64,000 nucleotides of DNA from Micromonospora radicis (GCF_003583405.1 NZ_QXEC01000004.1:186001-250000), one strand, 5' to 3'; shown: positions 8,127 to 18,498, counted from the stretch's first letter. Notes: generated from the letters alone by a model not told the origin. Numbers and translations: made by a program.

Positions 8127-8186
8127 GGAAGGGGCCACCGCCGACACCCGACCCGACCACATCCCGGGTCGGCGGCGGCCCCTTCC
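8127..8186. repeat. 19-bp inverted repeat between divergent genes
   Basis: Arms GGAAGGGGCCACCGCCGAC (8127-8145) and GTCGGCGGCGGCCCCTTCC (8168-8186) pair with one mismatch around a 22-nt loop. It lies upstream of both the small minus-strand gene and the XRE regulator, so it is not an ordinary convergent terminator. It could be an upstream transcription stop, an attenuator or a relic of an element end. Confidence 0.6.
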
Positions 8187-8349
8187 TCCTGGCACCCACC
8201 AGCCCGGCGAATCTGCCGCAAGCGAACCGGCGAGGCCCTGCCGCTGAACCTACGAACCAACCCCGGGCACCCCAACGTCCCGACAGACATCACGCCGGAC
8301 ACTTCCACGACCCTGGCGCGTCCCGCCGTGTCCACTACCGTGGGACGGT

Positions 8350-9096
8350 ATGAGTCACCGCCTGCGCGCGGCCATGCTCCGCGCCCACCTCGATCCGGCC
8401 GCCCTCGCCGCAGCCGTCGGTGTCGACGTCAAGACCGTCACCCGGTGGCTCACCGGTCGCGTTCCCCATCAACGCACCCGCCTCGCCGTCGCCGACGCCC
8501 TCGGTGAGACCGAGGCCGATCTGTGGCCGCAGACCCGTCCCGACCAGGCTCCGGGCGCGGAGGCCACCGCTGAGGTCGTCGCCGCCTACGCCCACCGCGC
8601 CGACATCCCTCACCACGTCTGGGCCGCCCTGCTCACCGGCGCCACCACGCGGATCGACCTGCTCGGCTACGCCTACCCGTTCCTGCTGGAACTGCTGCCC
8701 AACACCATGCAGCTCATCACCGACAAGGCCACCAACGGCGCCCGGGTCCGTCTCGCGTTCGCCGACCCCGACTGCCCGCACGTCGCCGAACGCGACGCCC
8801 TGGAACAGATCGGCGGCACCCTACCCGGCCGGATCCGCAACGCCCTCAACTTCTGCGAACCCCTCCACGGCGTGCCCGGGGTGGAGATCGGCCTGCACAC
8901 CGTGCACCTGTACAACTCGGTGTTCCGCTTCGACCACCAGATGATCGTCACCCCACACCTGTACCGCGCCCGCGGCTACCAACACCCCGCCCTGCACCTG
9001 CGCGAACTCTCTCCGCACGGCATCTTCGCCGCCCACGCCGACCAGTTCGAACAGATCTGGCAAACCACCACCGCCTACCCCAAGGAGACCCGGTGA
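8350..9096 (+). CDS. XRE-type helix-turn-helix regulator with PLD-like/effector C-terminal domain
   Basis: A 248-aa protein. Residues 4-62 form a Cro/CI-type HTH (LRAAMLRAHLDPAALAAAVG, then VKTVTRWLTGR and LAVADALGETEADLWP). Residues about 75-248 form a conserved domain common in actinomycetes next to NUDIX genes, including YPFLLELLPN, VRLAFADPD and YNSVFRFDHQMIVTPHLY. Its stop overlaps the NUDIX start (GTGA), so the two are translated together and probably act in one process. ATG 8350 follows a TACCGT box by 8 nt and no Shine-Dalgarno is visible, so the mRNA may be leaderless. The signal sensed is unknown. Confidence 0.8.
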   Translation: MSHRLRAAMLRAHLDPAALAAAVGVDVKTVTRWLTGRVPHQRTRLAVADALGETEADLWPQTRPDQAPGAEATAEVVAAYAHRADIPHHVWAALLTGATTRIDLLGYAYPFLLELLPNTMQLITDKATNGARVRLAFADPDCPHVAERDALEQIGGTLPGRIRNALNFCEPLHGVPGVEIGLHTVHLYNSVFRFDHQMIVTPHLYRARGYQHPALHLRELSPHGIFAAHADQFEQIWQTTTAYPKETR

Positions 9097-9566
9097 TCGG
9101 CCGGCGCGACTACTACCACGACCCGCACGCCCCCACCGCGAACAGCCTCGTCCCCGGCGCCGCCGCCGTCGTCACCGACGAGCATGGACGCGTACTGCTG
9201 CAACGCCGCACCGACTCCGGCAACTGGGCCCTACCGGGCGGCGCCATGGACATCGGCGAAACCCTTCAACAGTGCGCCATCCGCGAGGTCAAAGAAGAGA
9301 CCGGACTCGACATCGAGATCACCGGCCTGCTCGGCATCTACACCGACCCCGCACACGTCATCGCCTACGCCGACGGTGAGGTCCGGCAGGAGTTCACCGT
9401 GACCTACCTCGCCCGAGTCACCGGCGGCACGCTGACCGTCAGCGACGAATCCACCGAGGTCCGCTTCATCCACCCCACCGACTTCGACCGCATCCCCATC
9501 CACGACACCGTCCGCCTCCGCCTCCACCACCACGCCGAGCACCGCGACACCCCCTACCTCGGATAG
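9093..9566 (+). CDS. NUDIX hydrolase
   Basis: A 157-aa NUDIX-fold pyrophosphohydrolase. The full Nudix box is present at about residues 50-72: G-x5-E (GAMDIGE), seven residues, then REVKEETGL. NUDIX enzymes cleave nucleoside diphosphates linked to another moiety, such as damaged dNTPs, ADP-ribose or nucleotide sugars; the box alone does not fix the substrate. The start is GTG 9093 in the GTGA overlap with the XRE regulator, preceded by AAGGAGACCCG. The pairing suggests the regulator either controls this enzyme or responds to its product (inference). Confidence 0.88.
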   Translation: MIGRRDYYHDPHAPTANSLVPGAAAVVTDEHGRVLLQRRTDSGNWALPGGAMDIGETLQQCAIREVKEETGLDIEITGLLGIYTDPAHVIAYADGEVRQEFTVTYLARVTGGTLTVSDESTEVRFIHPTDFDRIPIHDTVRLRLHHHAEHRDTPYLG

Positions 9567-9604
9567 CCCCACCCATCGATGCGCTGGCCGTCGGCGACCG
9601 GGCG

Positions 9605-12376
9605 TCACAGTACGCGGCCGAGTTGTCGGCGGGACTCCACGCCGAGTTTCCGGAACACCTTGCGCAGGTGGTAGTCGACGGTGCTGGTGCTGATGAAGAG
9701 CCGTTCGGCGATCTCCGGGTTGGTCAGGCCGTCGCGGGCCAGCGCGGCGATCGCCGCCTCCTGTGGGGTCAGGTCGCCGGCGGTCTCCGGGTTGCGTTTG
9801 CGGGCGGTCTCGCCGGTCGCGAGCAGTTCCTGGCGGGCGCGTTCGGCGAAGGCGGGGGCGCCCAGTTCCTCGAACATCGTCAGCGCGGTCCGTAGCGGGC
9901 CTCGGGCGTCCTTGCGTCGTCGCTGCCGCCGTAGCCATTCGCCGTAGAGCAGGTGGGCGCGGGCGGTGTCGCCGACCGCGGCGGTGTCCCGCAGGGTCGC
10001 TATGGCGGACTGGAACAGTGCCTCGGCGGACGAGTCGGGAGCAAGTAGCGCGCGGGACCGTTCGAGCAGGCCGCGTGCCCACGGGGTGCCGCTGGTCGTG
10101 GCCCGTCCGTCGAGCGTCGCCAGCGCGTGCGCGGCGCGGTCGCGGTCCTCGGCGTACACGGCGGCTTCGATCAGGTCGGGCAGCACCCGGGCGTACGCGC
10201 CCGCGTAGTCGTCCTCGACCAGCCCGACGCCCGTGGCGGCTGCGGCCGCGTAGTTGCCCCGACCCAGGTCGAGGATGATCGAGCCGAGGTCGGCCAGGCC
10301 GGCGCTGGCGCCCATGCCGAGCCAGTTCGCCGCCGTCCGGGCCCGCCCGATGTGTGCCTCGGCGTCGGGTACGCAACGCCAGCCGATCTGTTCCGGGCTG
10401 CGGAACACCTCCCACATGTACGGCGTGCTCGCCACCGCGCTGCGTAGCTGGTGCACCTCGAGCAGCAGTTCGTCGGCGGTCTCCAACCGGCCGAGGGTGG
10501 TCTCGTGGGTGGCGAGGGCGAACAGGGCGATCTCCAGCACCTGTAGGGCACCGGTGCGCCGGGCCACCGCCGCGGTGCGGTGCAGGATCGCTTCGCGGGT
10601 CCGGTCGTCCCAGATCCGGGTACAGAGGGTTACCCCGGTGAGGTAGTGGGTGAGCAGCGTCGGGTCGGAGACCTCGCCGGTGGCGAGCCATGTCGTGGCG
10701 CGGCGGATCAGCGGTACCGCGTCGGCGACGTCGACCACGGACACCGCGAAGGCGTCCAGGAGCAGGTCGGTGAGCGTCTCACCGCGGTTGGAGCGCCCGG
10801 TCACCGCCGCGGAGATCTGGCGCAGGTCGGTGCCCTCGATCAGGTACTCCGAGGCCATCGACCCGTCGATGGCCCCGAGTAGGGCGGCGCGGGCCAGGTC
10901 CGGGTCGTCCACCCGGAACGCCTCGTACGCCGCCAAACAGGTGGCCGACACCTGCGCCATGCCCCGCTCGGCGCCGAGGGCGACGATGGTCCGGGCCCGC
11001 AGCATCAGGCGGTCGCCCTGGCCGGTCGGGTCGAGCAGGTCCGGGTCGATGGAGCCCAGCAACAGGTGTGCCTGGGTCGGTGCCCCGGAGGTGAACGCGG
11101 CGTCTGCGGCGGCGAGCAGCCGCCCGGCGCGGGCCCGTTCGTCGGGGGTGAGTTCGGCGGCCCGGGTGAGGAAGGTGGCCCGGGCGGCGTAGCCACCCCG
11201 GTTGGCGGCCCGTCCGGCGGCCAGGACGAGATCGGCGGCGACTTCCTCGTCCGGCTGTAGTGCGGCGCAGGCGCGGTGCCAGGCCCGCCGGTCGGCGTCG
11301 GCGCCGCGGCTGGTGGCCGCCGCCAGGGCCTGGTGGGCCTGCCGGCGGTCGGAGCTGGTCGCGCCACCGTAGACGGCCGATCGGACGAGCGGGTGCCGGA
11401 ACCGGATCTCCGCGCCCAGGGTGATCAGCCGCGCCCGTTCGGCCTCGTCGGCGGCTTCGGGGCGGACACCGAGGTCGGCGGCGGCGGCCGTGATGTACCC
11501 GATGTCGCCCTGCGGTTCGGCGGCCGCGACCAGCAGCCAGCGCTGGGTCTGCGCCGCGAACCGGTGCACCTGCTGCAGGTAGTGCGCTTCGAGTCGGCTG
11601 CCGACCGGGAGCGGTTCGGGTAGCAGCAGCGCGCCGGCCAACTGGTTGCCGGTCAGCGACGCCGACAGGTCGGTGATGGCGAGCGGGTTGCCGCGGGTCG
11701 CCGTGACGATCTGCCCGGCCACCTTGGGGTCGATGACGCCGTCGACCACGGTGCGCAGCAACTCCAGCGCGTCGCCGTGCGGCAGTCCTTCGACGAGCAG
11801 CACCGGCAGCCCTTCCAGGGCGGCCACGTCGTCGGTGCCGGTGCGTACGGTGAAGACCAGGCCGATGCCCTCGGCGTGCACGCGGCGGGCCACGAACGCG
11901 AGCACGTTCAGCGACTCGCGGTCCAGCCACTGGGTGTCGTCGATGCAGCACAGCACCGGGCCTCGGTCGGCGGTCCTGGCGAGCAGCGAGAGCACCGCGA
12001 GACTCACCAGGAACCGGTCGGCCGGCGGGCCGTCGGTCAGCCCGAACGCCACCGACAGCGCCTGGTGCTGGGTGGCCGGTAACCCGTCGAGGTCTCTGAC
12101 GTGCGGGACGAGCAGGCGGTGCAGGGCGGCGAAGGGGAACTCGGCCTCCGCCTCGACTCCGGCCACCCGCAGTACCCGCAGGTCCGCCCCCGCGTCCGCG
12201 ACCGCGTCGAGCAGCGCGGTCTTGCCGATTCCGGCCTCACCACGCAGCACGATCACCTGGCTCATGCCGGCCCGTACCCGCTCGATGAGCGCCTCCAGCG
12301 CGGCGCGTTCGGTGTCGCGTCCCAGCAGCACGGCGAGCAGACTACGCGATACGTGCGCGTCCACTACGCACTCCAC
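9605..12376 (-). CDS. LAL-type (MalT-like) LuxR-family ATP-dependent regulator
   Basis: A 923-aa STAND-class regulator. Walker A GEAGIGKT is at 46-53, Walker B is VLCCIDDTQWLD, a long helical repeat region fills the middle, and the C-terminal ~60 residues are a LuxR HTH (LTPQEAAIAALARDGLTNPE, then IAERLFISTSTVDYHLRKVF). Length is typical of LALs. The start is GTG 12376. It is divergent from a second LAL gene with only 59 bp between the starts, so both probably share a control region and may regulate each other. LALs often control secondary metabolism or sugar use in actinomycetes; nothing here indicates the ligand. Confidence 0.85.
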   Translation of the reverse strand: MECVVDAHVSRSLLAVLLGRDTERAALEALIERVRAGMSQVIVLRGEAGIGKTALLDAVADAGADLRVLRVAGVEAEAEFPFAALHRLLVPHVRDLDGLPATQHQALSVAFGLTDGPPADRFLVSLAVLSLLARTADRGPVLCCIDDTQWLDRESLNVLAFVARRVHAEGIGLVFTVRTGTDDVAALEGLPVLLVEGLPHGDALELLRTVVDGVIDPKVAGQIVTATRGNPLAITDLSASLTGNQLAGALLLPEPLPVGSRLEAHYLQQVHRFAAQTQRWLLVAAAEPQGDIGYITAAAADLGVRPEAADEAERARLITLGAEIRFRHPLVRSAVYGGATSSDRRQAHQALAAATSRGADADRRAWHRACAALQPDEEVAADLVLAAGRAANRGGYAARATFLTRAAELTPDERARAGRLLAAADAAFTSGAPTQAHLLLGSIDPDLLDPTGQGDRLMLRARTIVALGAERGMAQVSATCLAAYEAFRVDDPDLARAALLGAIDGSMASEYLIEGTDLRQISAAVTGRSNRGETLTDLLLDAFAVSVVDVADAVPLIRRATTWLATGEVSDPTLLTHYLTGVTLCTRIWDDRTREAILHRTAAVARRTGALQVLEIALFALATHETTLGRLETADELLLEVHQLRSAVASTPYMWEVFRSPEQIGWRCVPDAEAHIGRARTAANWLGMGASAGLADLGSIILDLGRGNYAAAAATGVGLVEDDYAGAYARVLPDLIEAAVYAEDRDRAAHALATLDGRATTSGTPWARGLLERSRALLAPDSSAEALFQSAIATLRDTAAVGDTARAHLLYGEWLRRQRRRKDARGPLRTALTMFEELGAPAFAERARQELLATGETARKRNPETAGDLTPQEAAIAALARDGLTNPEIAERLFISTSTVDYHLRKVFRKLGVESRRQLGRVL

Positions 12377-12435
12377 TGTGACGACTACGCGACCACCGGA
12401 CGCGAGCGGCCTCCGCGGCGCATAACTTCGGGCGC

Positions 12436-15183
12436 ATGACTGAGCTGGATTCCGGCCGGCACGTCATGCACGGCCGGGACGCCGAGTTGGCCGTCGTCGA
12501 ACAGCTTCTGGCCGGCGCGCGACACCACCGCGGCGCGGCCCTGGTGGTCCGCGGTGACCCCGGCATCGGCAAGACGATGCTGCTGGCCGCGGCGCAGCGG
12601 GCGGCGACCGGCGCCGGGATGGCCGTACTGACCACGAACGGAGCCGTGGCCGAGTCGGCCCTGCCGTTCGCCGGCCTGCACCAACTGCTCGCCCCGCTGC
12701 TGGGCAACCTGCGGGCGTTGACCCCACGGCTGCAGCGCACGCTGCGCGGCGCCTTCGGTCAGGAGGACGCGCCCGCCGACCGGTTCACCGTCGGGCTGGC
12801 GGTGTTGGAACTGCTCGGCGAGCAGGCGGCGCGTACGCCGCTGTTGGTGGTGGCCGAGGACGCGCACTGGCTCGACCCGGAGACGCTGGACGTGCTGGTG
12901 TTCGTGGCCCGCCGGCTGACCGTGGAACCGATCACGGCGGTGATGGCGGTCCGTTCCCGGTACGCCGGGGTGCTCGCCGGTACGGGCCTCGGTCAGCTGC
13001 AACTCGCCGAACTCGACGACGGCGCCGCGCGGCGGGTACTGGCCGAACACGCACCGGACCTGGCTGCCGGGCTGCGCGAGCGGGTGCTCACCGAGGCGGC
13101 CGGTAACCCGCTCGCGCTGGTCGAGCTGCCGCGGCTGCTCACCCCCGGTGCGGACCTGCCCGAACTGCTGCCACTCAACGAACGCCTCGAATCGGCGTTC
13201 GCCGACCGGTACGCGCAGCTGCCGGAGCCGACCCGCGCGGTGGTCGCGGCGTTCTCCGCGGACACCGGTTGCCCGCTGCCCCGGCTGCTGGCGGCGGCAC
13301 AGGCGTTGACCGGCGCCCCGGTGGTCGCCCGGGAGATCCAACCGGCGATCGACGCCGGCCTGCTGCAGGTCCACGGTGGTCGGCTGCGGTTCCGGCATCC
13401 CCTGGTCCGCTCGGCGGTGTACGCCGCGGTCGACGACCTCGCCCGGGTGGCCGTGCACACCGCACTGGCCGAACAACTCGTCGACGACCCGGACCGGCGC
13501 GCCTGGCACCGCAGCGCCGCGACCCTCGGCCCCGACGAGGAGGTCAGCGGCGAACTCGAAGCCGCCGCCGAGCGGGCCCTGGAGCGCGGCGCGCTCGGTG
13601 TCGCGGTGACCGGGCTGGACCGGGCCGCCGAGGTCACCGGCGAGCCGGTGCGGCGCTCGTCGCTGCTGTTGCGCGCCGCCGAGCTGGCGTCGCAGCTGCA
13701 CGACCGGCAGGTGGTGGTGCGGCTGCTCGGGAAGGTCGATCCGGAGCGCGGTGACTGCGCCGACCGGGCCCGCCTGGCGTTGGTCCGCGACATCGTGGAG
13801 CCCGGCGACGTCCGCGACACCGGCCGGCTGGACCTGCTCTGCGACCTGGCGCTGGCGGCGCAGGCGGGTGGCCATCCCCAGCTCGCCGCCCTGCTGTGCT
13901 GGCGGGCGGCGTCGCGTTGCTGGTGGGCGGGTCTGCCGTCGGAGGCCGGCGGGCGGATCACCGCGGTGCTCGGCAAGCTCGGCCTGGCCGCCGACGAGCC
14001 GGCCGCGCTCGCCATCGCCGCCTACGCCCAGCCGGACGTGCACGGCCCCGGCGTCCTGCGGCAGCTTCCCGCCCTGGTCCCGGACCGCAGCGACGTCGAC
14101 GGGATGCGGTTCCTCGGCGGAGCGGCGCTCATCCTCGGTGACTTCGTCACCGCGTCGTCGTTCATGGCCACCGCCGCGGCCGGGTACCGGGCGCAGGGTC
14201 GCGCGGCGCTGCTGGCCCGCACGCTCTCCTCGGCGGGCTTCATCCGGCTGTGGTTGGGCGGGTGGCCGGCGATCCGCGCCGACCTGGCGGAGGTCGGCGC
14301 GCTCGCCGAGGAGACCGGCGACCACTTCTGGGTCGTCGCCGCCGCTGCCGCCCGGGCGCTGCTGGAGGCGATGTACGGCAACCACGAGGCGGCGGTACGG
14401 CTGGCCGACTTCGTGCTGTCCAGTCCGCTGGTGCTCGGGGTGCGCTTCGTCGCCGAGGCGGCACAGCACGCCCGCGGGGTGGCCGCCAACGCCGCCGGTC
14501 GGCACGACGAGGCCGTCGACCTGCTGCTGCGGGTCTTCGACCCGCAGGACGACACGTTCCATCCGGACATGTCCGGATGGGCGTTGCCGGATCTCGCCGA
14601 TGCCGCCGCCCGCTCGGGCCGCCACACCGAGGTACGCGAGATCCTGGCCCGGGCCCGGCAGCGGGCGGACCGGTTCCCGTCGCCGATGCTGCACCGCTGC
14701 CTCGCGTACGCCGAAGCCCTCCTCGCGCCGGAGCCCGACGCGGCGCAGGCGTACGCGCGGGCTCTGGCGATGGATCTGACCGCCTGGCCGGTGCACCGCG
14801 CCCGGCTGCACCTGGCACACGGTTCCTGGCTGCGCCGCCGCCGTCGGATCCTGGAGTCGCGGGCGTCGCTGCGGATCGCCCGGGACGGTTTCGACGCGCT
14901 CGGCGCGGCTGCCTGGGGCCGGCTGGCCCGGGAGGAGTTGCGCGCCGCCGGAGAGGAGAGCGCCGGGCGGGCCACCCCGTCCGGGGAGCAGCTGACCTCG
15001 CAGGAGTTGCAGACGGCGATGCTGGCCGCGGCCGGCCTCACCAATCGGGAGATCGGCCAGCGGCTGTTCATGTCGCACCGCACGGTCAGCTCCCACCTGT
15101 ACCGGATCTTCCCGAAGCTGGGCATCAGCGGGCGCGCCCAACTGCGCGCGGCCCTGGAGGCGCTGCCACCGTCAACTGACTGA
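12436..15183 (+). CDS. LAL-type LuxR-family ATP-dependent regulator
   Basis: A 915-aa protein with the same architecture as its divergent neighbour: Walker A GDPGIGKT (40-47), Walker B LLVVAEDAHWLD, a TPR-like middle, and a C-terminal LuxR HTH (LTSQELQTAMLAAAGLTNRE, then IGQRLFMSHRTVSSHLYRIF). The HTH recognition helix differs from the neighbour's, so target sites should differ. ATG 12436 lies 7 nt after TAACTT with no Shine-Dalgarno, consistent with a leaderless mRNA. Only 34 bp separate its stop from the MBL-fold gene, so it may head the rightward hydrolase operon and act on it (inference). Confidence 0.85.
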   Translation: MTELDSGRHVMHGRDAELAVVEQLLAGARHHRGAALVVRGDPGIGKTMLLAAAQRAATGAGMAVLTTNGAVAESALPFAGLHQLLAPLLGNLRALTPRLQRTLRGAFGQEDAPADRFTVGLAVLELLGEQAARTPLLVVAEDAHWLDPETLDVLVFVARRLTVEPITAVMAVRSRYAGVLAGTGLGQLQLAELDDGAARRVLAEHAPDLAAGLRERVLTEAAGNPLALVELPRLLTPGADLPELLPLNERLESAFADRYAQLPEPTRAVVAAFSADTGCPLPRLLAAAQALTGAPVVAREIQPAIDAGLLQVHGGRLRFRHPLVRSAVYAAVDDLARVAVHTALAEQLVDDPDRRAWHRSAATLGPDEEVSGELEAAAERALERGALGVAVTGLDRAAEVTGEPVRRSSLLLRAAELASQLHDRQVVVRLLGKVDPERGDCADRARLALVRDIVEPGDVRDTGRLDLLCDLALAAQAGGHPQLAALLCWRAASRCWWAGLPSEAGGRITAVLGKLGLAADEPAALAIAAYAQPDVHGPGVLRQLPALVPDRSDVDGMRFLGGAALILGDFVTASSFMATAAAGYRAQGRAALLARTLSSAGFIRLWLGGWPAIRADLAEVGALAEETGDHFWVVAAAAARALLEAMYGNHEAAVRLADFVLSSPLVLGVRFVAEAAQHARGVAANAAGRHDEAVDLLLRVFDPQDDTFHPDMSGWALPDLADAAARSGRHTEVREILARARQRADRFPSPMLHRCLAYAEALLAPEPDAAQAYARALAMDLTAWPVHRARLHLAHGSWLRRRRRILESRASLRIARDGFDALGAAAWGRLAREELRAAGEESAGRATPSGEQLTSQELQTAMLAAAGLTNREIGQRLFMSHRTVSSHLYRIFPKLGISGRAQLRAALEALPPSTD

Positions 15184-15217
15184 TGCGCCGCCGCCGTCGG
15201 CCGTGCAGGGTCGGGGC

Positions 15218-16003
15218 ATGAAAGACGTACGAGTCACCCATATCGGCGGCCCGACAACGCTGATCGAGGCGTCCGGTTGGCGGATCCTCACCGACCCGAC
15301 GTTCGACCCACCGGGACGCCGGTACCAGTTCGGCTGGGGCACCAGCTCACGCAAGCGGACCGGGCCGGCGCTGCGACCGGACGAGGTCGGGCCGGTGGAC
15401 GCCGTCCTGCTCAGTCACGACCAGCACGCCGACAACCTGGACGACCGGGGGCGTGAACTGCTGGCGGAGGCGCCCGTGGTGATCACCACGCGGGCTGGGG
15501 CCCGTCGGCTCGGCGGCCGGGTCCGTGGACTGCGGGCCTGGGACGAGACGGTGCTGGAGGGCGCGGACCGCCCGCGGGTCACCGTCAGCGCCACCCCGTG
15601 CCGGCACGGTCCGGCGCTGAGCCGACCCGTCGTCGGGCCGGTGATCGGGTTCGCCCTGCGGTGGGCGAGCCAGGAGCACGGGGTCCTCTGGATCACCGGT
15701 GACACCGTGCTCTACCCGGGCGTACGGGAGGTGCCGCAGCGGATGACCGTCGACACCGTGCTGCTGCACCTGGGCGCGGTACGTTTCCCGCTGACCGGCG
15801 GGCTGCACTACAGCCTCACCGCGACCGACGCCGTGGAACTCTGCCGGCTGGTCCGGCCGCGCACCATCATCCCGGTGCACTACGAGGGCTGGTCCCACTT
15901 CAGCCAGGGCCGCCAGGCCGTCGAACGGGCGTTCGCCGCCGCCCCGGACGGGCTCGGCGAACGCCTGCACTGGCTGCCGTTGCCGACACCGTCAACCTAC
16001 TGA
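15218..16003 (+). CDS. Metallo-beta-lactamase-fold hydrolase
   Basis: A 261-aa MBL-fold protein. The N-terminal strand [17 protein letters not shown] and the metal motif [12 protein letters not shown] (HxxHxDN form) are followed by WITGDTVLY and a late IIPVHYEGW histidine. This resembles the UlaG/lactonase-like branch rather than true beta-lactamases. Start ATG 15218 is preferred to GTG 15203 because AGGGTCGGGG precedes it. Between the LAL regulator and three alpha/beta hydrolases, it probably belongs to the same operon. Substrate is unknown. Confidence 0.8.
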   Translation: MKDVRVTHIGGPTTLIEASGWRILTDPTFDPPGRRYQFGWGTSSRKRTGPALRPDEVGPVDAVLLSHDQHADNLDDRGRELLAEAPVVITTRAGARRLGGRVRGLRAWDETVLEGADRPRVTVSATPCRHGPALSRPVVGPVIGFALRWASQEHGVLWITGDTVLYPGVREVPQRMTVDTVLLHLGAVRFPLTGGLHYSLTATDAVELCRLVRPRTIIPVHYEGWSHFSQGRQAVERAFAAAPDGLGERLHWLPLPTPSTY

Positions 16004-16030
16004 TGCCCGCCCGGCATCGCATCGAGCAGC

Positions 16031-16816
16031 GTGATGGGCATGACAACTCGACGGAACCTGATCGCCGGCTCGGCGGTGATCGCGGCCGGAGCCCTCGTCG
16101 GGGCGCCGGCCGCCGCGTCCAGCCGTGGAAAGCCGACAATCGTCCTCGTGCACGGCGCGTTCGCCGACGCGTCGGGGTGGAACGAGGTCGCCCGGATCCT
16201 GCTGCGCGACGGCTACCGGGTGATCGCGCCCGCCAACCCGTTGCGCAGCGTCTCCGGCGACTCGGCCTATCTGGCGAGCGTACTGGCCATGCTGCCCGGG
16301 CCGTTGGTGCTGGTCGGGCACTCGTACGGCGGCATGGTCATCACCAACGCCGCCCTCGACAACCCGAACGTCAAGGCCCTGGTGTACGTCGCCGCGTTCG
16401 CCCCGGACGACGGCGAGACGCTGCACGGGCTGCAACTGAAGTACCCGGGCACCCGGCTCGGGGAGGCCGCCCTGGACTTCCGCCCGCATCCCGCGGGCGT
16501 CGACGGCTACGTCAAACCCGAGGCCTTCCGCGAGGTGTTCGCCGCCGACCTGCCGCGCGCCACCACCGACCTGATGGCCGCCACCCAACGGCCCGGCGAC
16601 ACCACCACGCTGGGCGAGCCGTCGGGCGCACCCGCGTGGCGGACGATCCCCTCCTACTACCTGGTCGCCCGGGACGACAACCTGATCCCGGCCGCCGCGC
16701 AACGGTTCATGGCCCGCCGGGCCCGCGCCCACACCGTCGAGGTGAAGGCCTCGCACGTCGCCATGATCTCCCAGCCCCGCGCCACCGCCGAGCTGATCCG
16801 GAAGGCCGCCCGATGA
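16031..16816 (+). CDS. Tat-exported alpha/beta hydrolase (EstC-like)
   Basis: A protein of about 261 aa with a twin-arginine signal ([20 protein letters not shown], AxA cleavage after APAAA), so it acts outside the cytoplasmic membrane. The mature part is an alpha/beta hydrolase: oxyanion-region [13 protein letters not shown], nucleophile elbow VGHSYGG, a late acid in VARDDNLIP and His in SHVAM. It resembles salicylate-esterase/EstC-like small esterases. Starts at GTG 16031, ATG 16034 and ATG 16040 are all in frame; the last gives the shortest signal peptide. Its stop overlaps the next hydrolase (ATGA). Confidence 0.82.
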   Translation: MMGMTTRRNLIAGSAVIAAGALVGAPAAASSRGKPTIVLVHGAFADASGWNEVARILLRDGYRVIAPANPLRSVSGDSAYLASVLAMLPGPLVLVGHSYGGMVITNAALDNPNVKALVYVAAFAPDDGETLHGLQLKYPGTRLGEAALDFRPHPAGVDGYVKPEAFREVFAADLPRATTDLMAATQRPGDTTTLGEPSGAPAWRTIPSYYLVARDDNLIPAAAQRFMARRARAHTVEVKASHVAMISQPRATAELIRKAAR

Positions 16817-17646
16817 ACTTCGTGACCACCGCCGACGGCACGCGGATCTGCTACAAGGACTGGGGCGCCGGCCGTCCGGTGGTGCTCAGTCACGGCTGGC
16901 CGTTGAACTCCGACAGCTGGGAGGCGCAGCAACTGTTCCTGGCCGAGCACGGCTACCGGGCGATCGCACACGACCGGCGTGGGCACGGCCGCTCGACGCA
17001 GACCTGGCACGGCAACGAGATGGACACCTACGCCGACGACCTGGCCGCCCTCATCGAGCAACTGGACCTGCGGGACGTCACCCTGGTCGGGTTCTCCACC
17101 GGCGGCGGCGAGATCACCCGCTACATCGGCCGGCACGGCACCGCCCGGGTCGCGCAGGCGGTGCTGGTCGCCGCGGTGCCGCCGCTGATGGCCCGCCGCG
17201 ACGACAACCCGAACGGGGTACCGGTCGAGGTGTTCGACGGTCTGCGGGCCGGTTCCCTGGCCGACCGCTCGCAGCTCTACCGCGACCTCGCCGACGGGCC
17301 GTTCTTCGGCAACAACCGTCCCGGCGTGGAGATCTCCGAGGGGATCCGGCGCGCCTTCTGGCTCCAGTCGATGGCGGCGGGACACCGCAACGCCTACGAG
17401 TCGATCGCCGCCTTCTCCGCCACCGACTTCCGGGACGACCTCGCGACCTTCGACGTGCCGACGCTTGTCGTGCACGGCGACGACGACCAGGTCGTGCCCT
17501 TCGAGGTCGGCGGCAAGGCATCGGCGGCCCTGGTCAAGGGTGCCCGACTCGTCGTCTACCCGGGCGCCCCGCACGGCATCACCGACACCCACAAGGAGCA
17601 GCTCGGCCACGACCTGCTCGCCTTCTGCAAGGAGTACGACGCATGA
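16813..17646 (+). CDS. Alpha/beta hydrolase, non-haem chloroperoxidase-like
   Basis: A 277-aa cytoplasmic alpha/beta hydrolase. The N-terminal [20 protein letters not shown], the SHGWPLNSD oxyanion region, the nucleophile elbow VGFSTGGGE, the acid in [12 protein letters not shown] and GAPHGI fit the cofactor-free haloperoxidase/arylesterase group. These enzymes are esterases or perhydrolases in practice. The start ATG overlaps the previous stop (ATGA), and the gene in turn overlaps the third hydrolase the same way. Confidence 0.87.
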   Translation: MNFVTTADGTRICYKDWGAGRPVVLSHGWPLNSDSWEAQQLFLAEHGYRAIAHDRRGHGRSTQTWHGNEMDTYADDLAALIEQLDLRDVTLVGFSTGGGEITRYIGRHGTARVAQAVLVAAVPPLMARRDDNPNGVPVEVFDGLRAGSLADRSQLYRDLADGPFFGNNRPGVEISEGIRRAFWLQSMAAGHRNAYESIAAFSATDFRDDLATFDVPTLVVHGDDDQVVPFEVGGKASAALVKGARLVVYPGAPHGITDTHKEQLGHDLLAFCKEYDA

Positions 17647-18437
17647 GCACTATCGTTCTCATCCACGGCCTGTGGGTCACCCCGCGCAGCTGGGAGCAGT
17701 GGATCCCGTACTACGAGGCCAAGGGGCACACCGTCGTCGCCCCCGCGTACCCCGGCTTCGACGTCGAGGTGGAGGCGCTGCGCGCCGACCCGACGCCGAT
17801 CGCCAAGGTGACCGTCCCGGAGACCGTGGCGCACCTGGAGAAGATCATCACCGGGTTGCCGGAGAAGCCGATCCTGATCGGCCACTCGTTCGGCGGCACC
17901 CTCACCCAACTGCTGCTCGACCGGGGCCACGGCGCCGCCGGGGTGGTCGTCGGCTCGGCGCCGCCCGAAGGCATCCGGGTCACCCCGCCGTCGCAGATCA
18001 AGTCACTGTTCCCGATTCTGAACAACCCGGCCAAGCGGCACCAGGCCGCCGGGTTCACCCCCGAGCAGTGGCACTACGCGTTCTGCAACACGCTGTCGGC
18101 CGAGCAGTCGCGGGCCGCGTACGACCGGTACGCCATCCCCGCGCCCGGCAGCTGGGTGTGGGCGTACGGGCTGCTCGCCAACTTCAAGCCGGGTCGGCAG
18201 GACACCTGGGTCGACTTCCACAACAACGAGCGGGCGCCGCTGCTGTTCATCGCCGGCGGGGCGGACCACATCATGCCGCCGTCGGTGAACAGGTCCAACG
18301 CCCACCACTACAAGGCGCCGGACACCGTCACCGAGTACCACGAGTTCCCCGGCCGTTCACACTGGACGTGCGGTGAATCCGGTTGGGAGGCGGTCGCCGA
18401 CAAGGCACTCGACTGGGCGCTGCGCCACGCTCGCTGA
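17643..18437 (+). CDS. Alpha/beta hydrolase
   Basis: A 264-aa alpha/beta hydrolase with [17 protein letters not shown], nucleophile elbow IGHSFGG, acid in [10 protein letters not shown] and catalytic His in GRSHWTCGE. It is the last of three consecutive hydrolases joined by ATGA overlaps. The three are related in fold but clearly diverged (Tat-exported, haloperoxidase-like and this type), so this is not a recent tandem duplication. The set may process one compound in steps or on both sides of the membrane (inference). Confidence 0.85.
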   Translation: MSTIVLIHGLWVTPRSWEQWIPYYEAKGHTVVAPAYPGFDVEVEALRADPTPIAKVTVPETVAHLEKIITGLPEKPILIGHSFGGTLTQLLLDRGHGAAGVVVGSAPPEGIRVTPPSQIKSLFPILNNPAKRHQAAGFTPEQWHYAFCNTLSAEQSRAAYDRYAIPAPGSWVWAYGLLANFKPGRQDTWVDFHNNERAPLLFIAGGADHIMPPSVNRSNAHHYKAPDTVTEYHEFPGRSHWTCGESGWEAVADKALDWALRHAR

Positions 18438-18453
18438 CCTCGCCGGACGAACC

Positions 18454-18485
18454 GGCCGTGACCGGCGCCCGCGCTGGTCACGGCC
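18454..18485. terminator. Bidirectional hairpin terminator
   Basis: Perfect 10-bp arms GGCCGTGACC (18454-18463) and GGTCACGGCC (18476-18485) with a 12-nt loop lie between the convergent hydrolase operon and the response regulator. No U-tract follows, as is common in actinomycetes. Confidence 0.7.
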
Positions 18486-18498
18486 CGGGGGAGGGCCG

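Noticed and set aside
18438..18498. Small RNA gene
   Set aside because: The perfect hairpin lies between convergent genes and is explained as a terminator; no separate promoter is visible.
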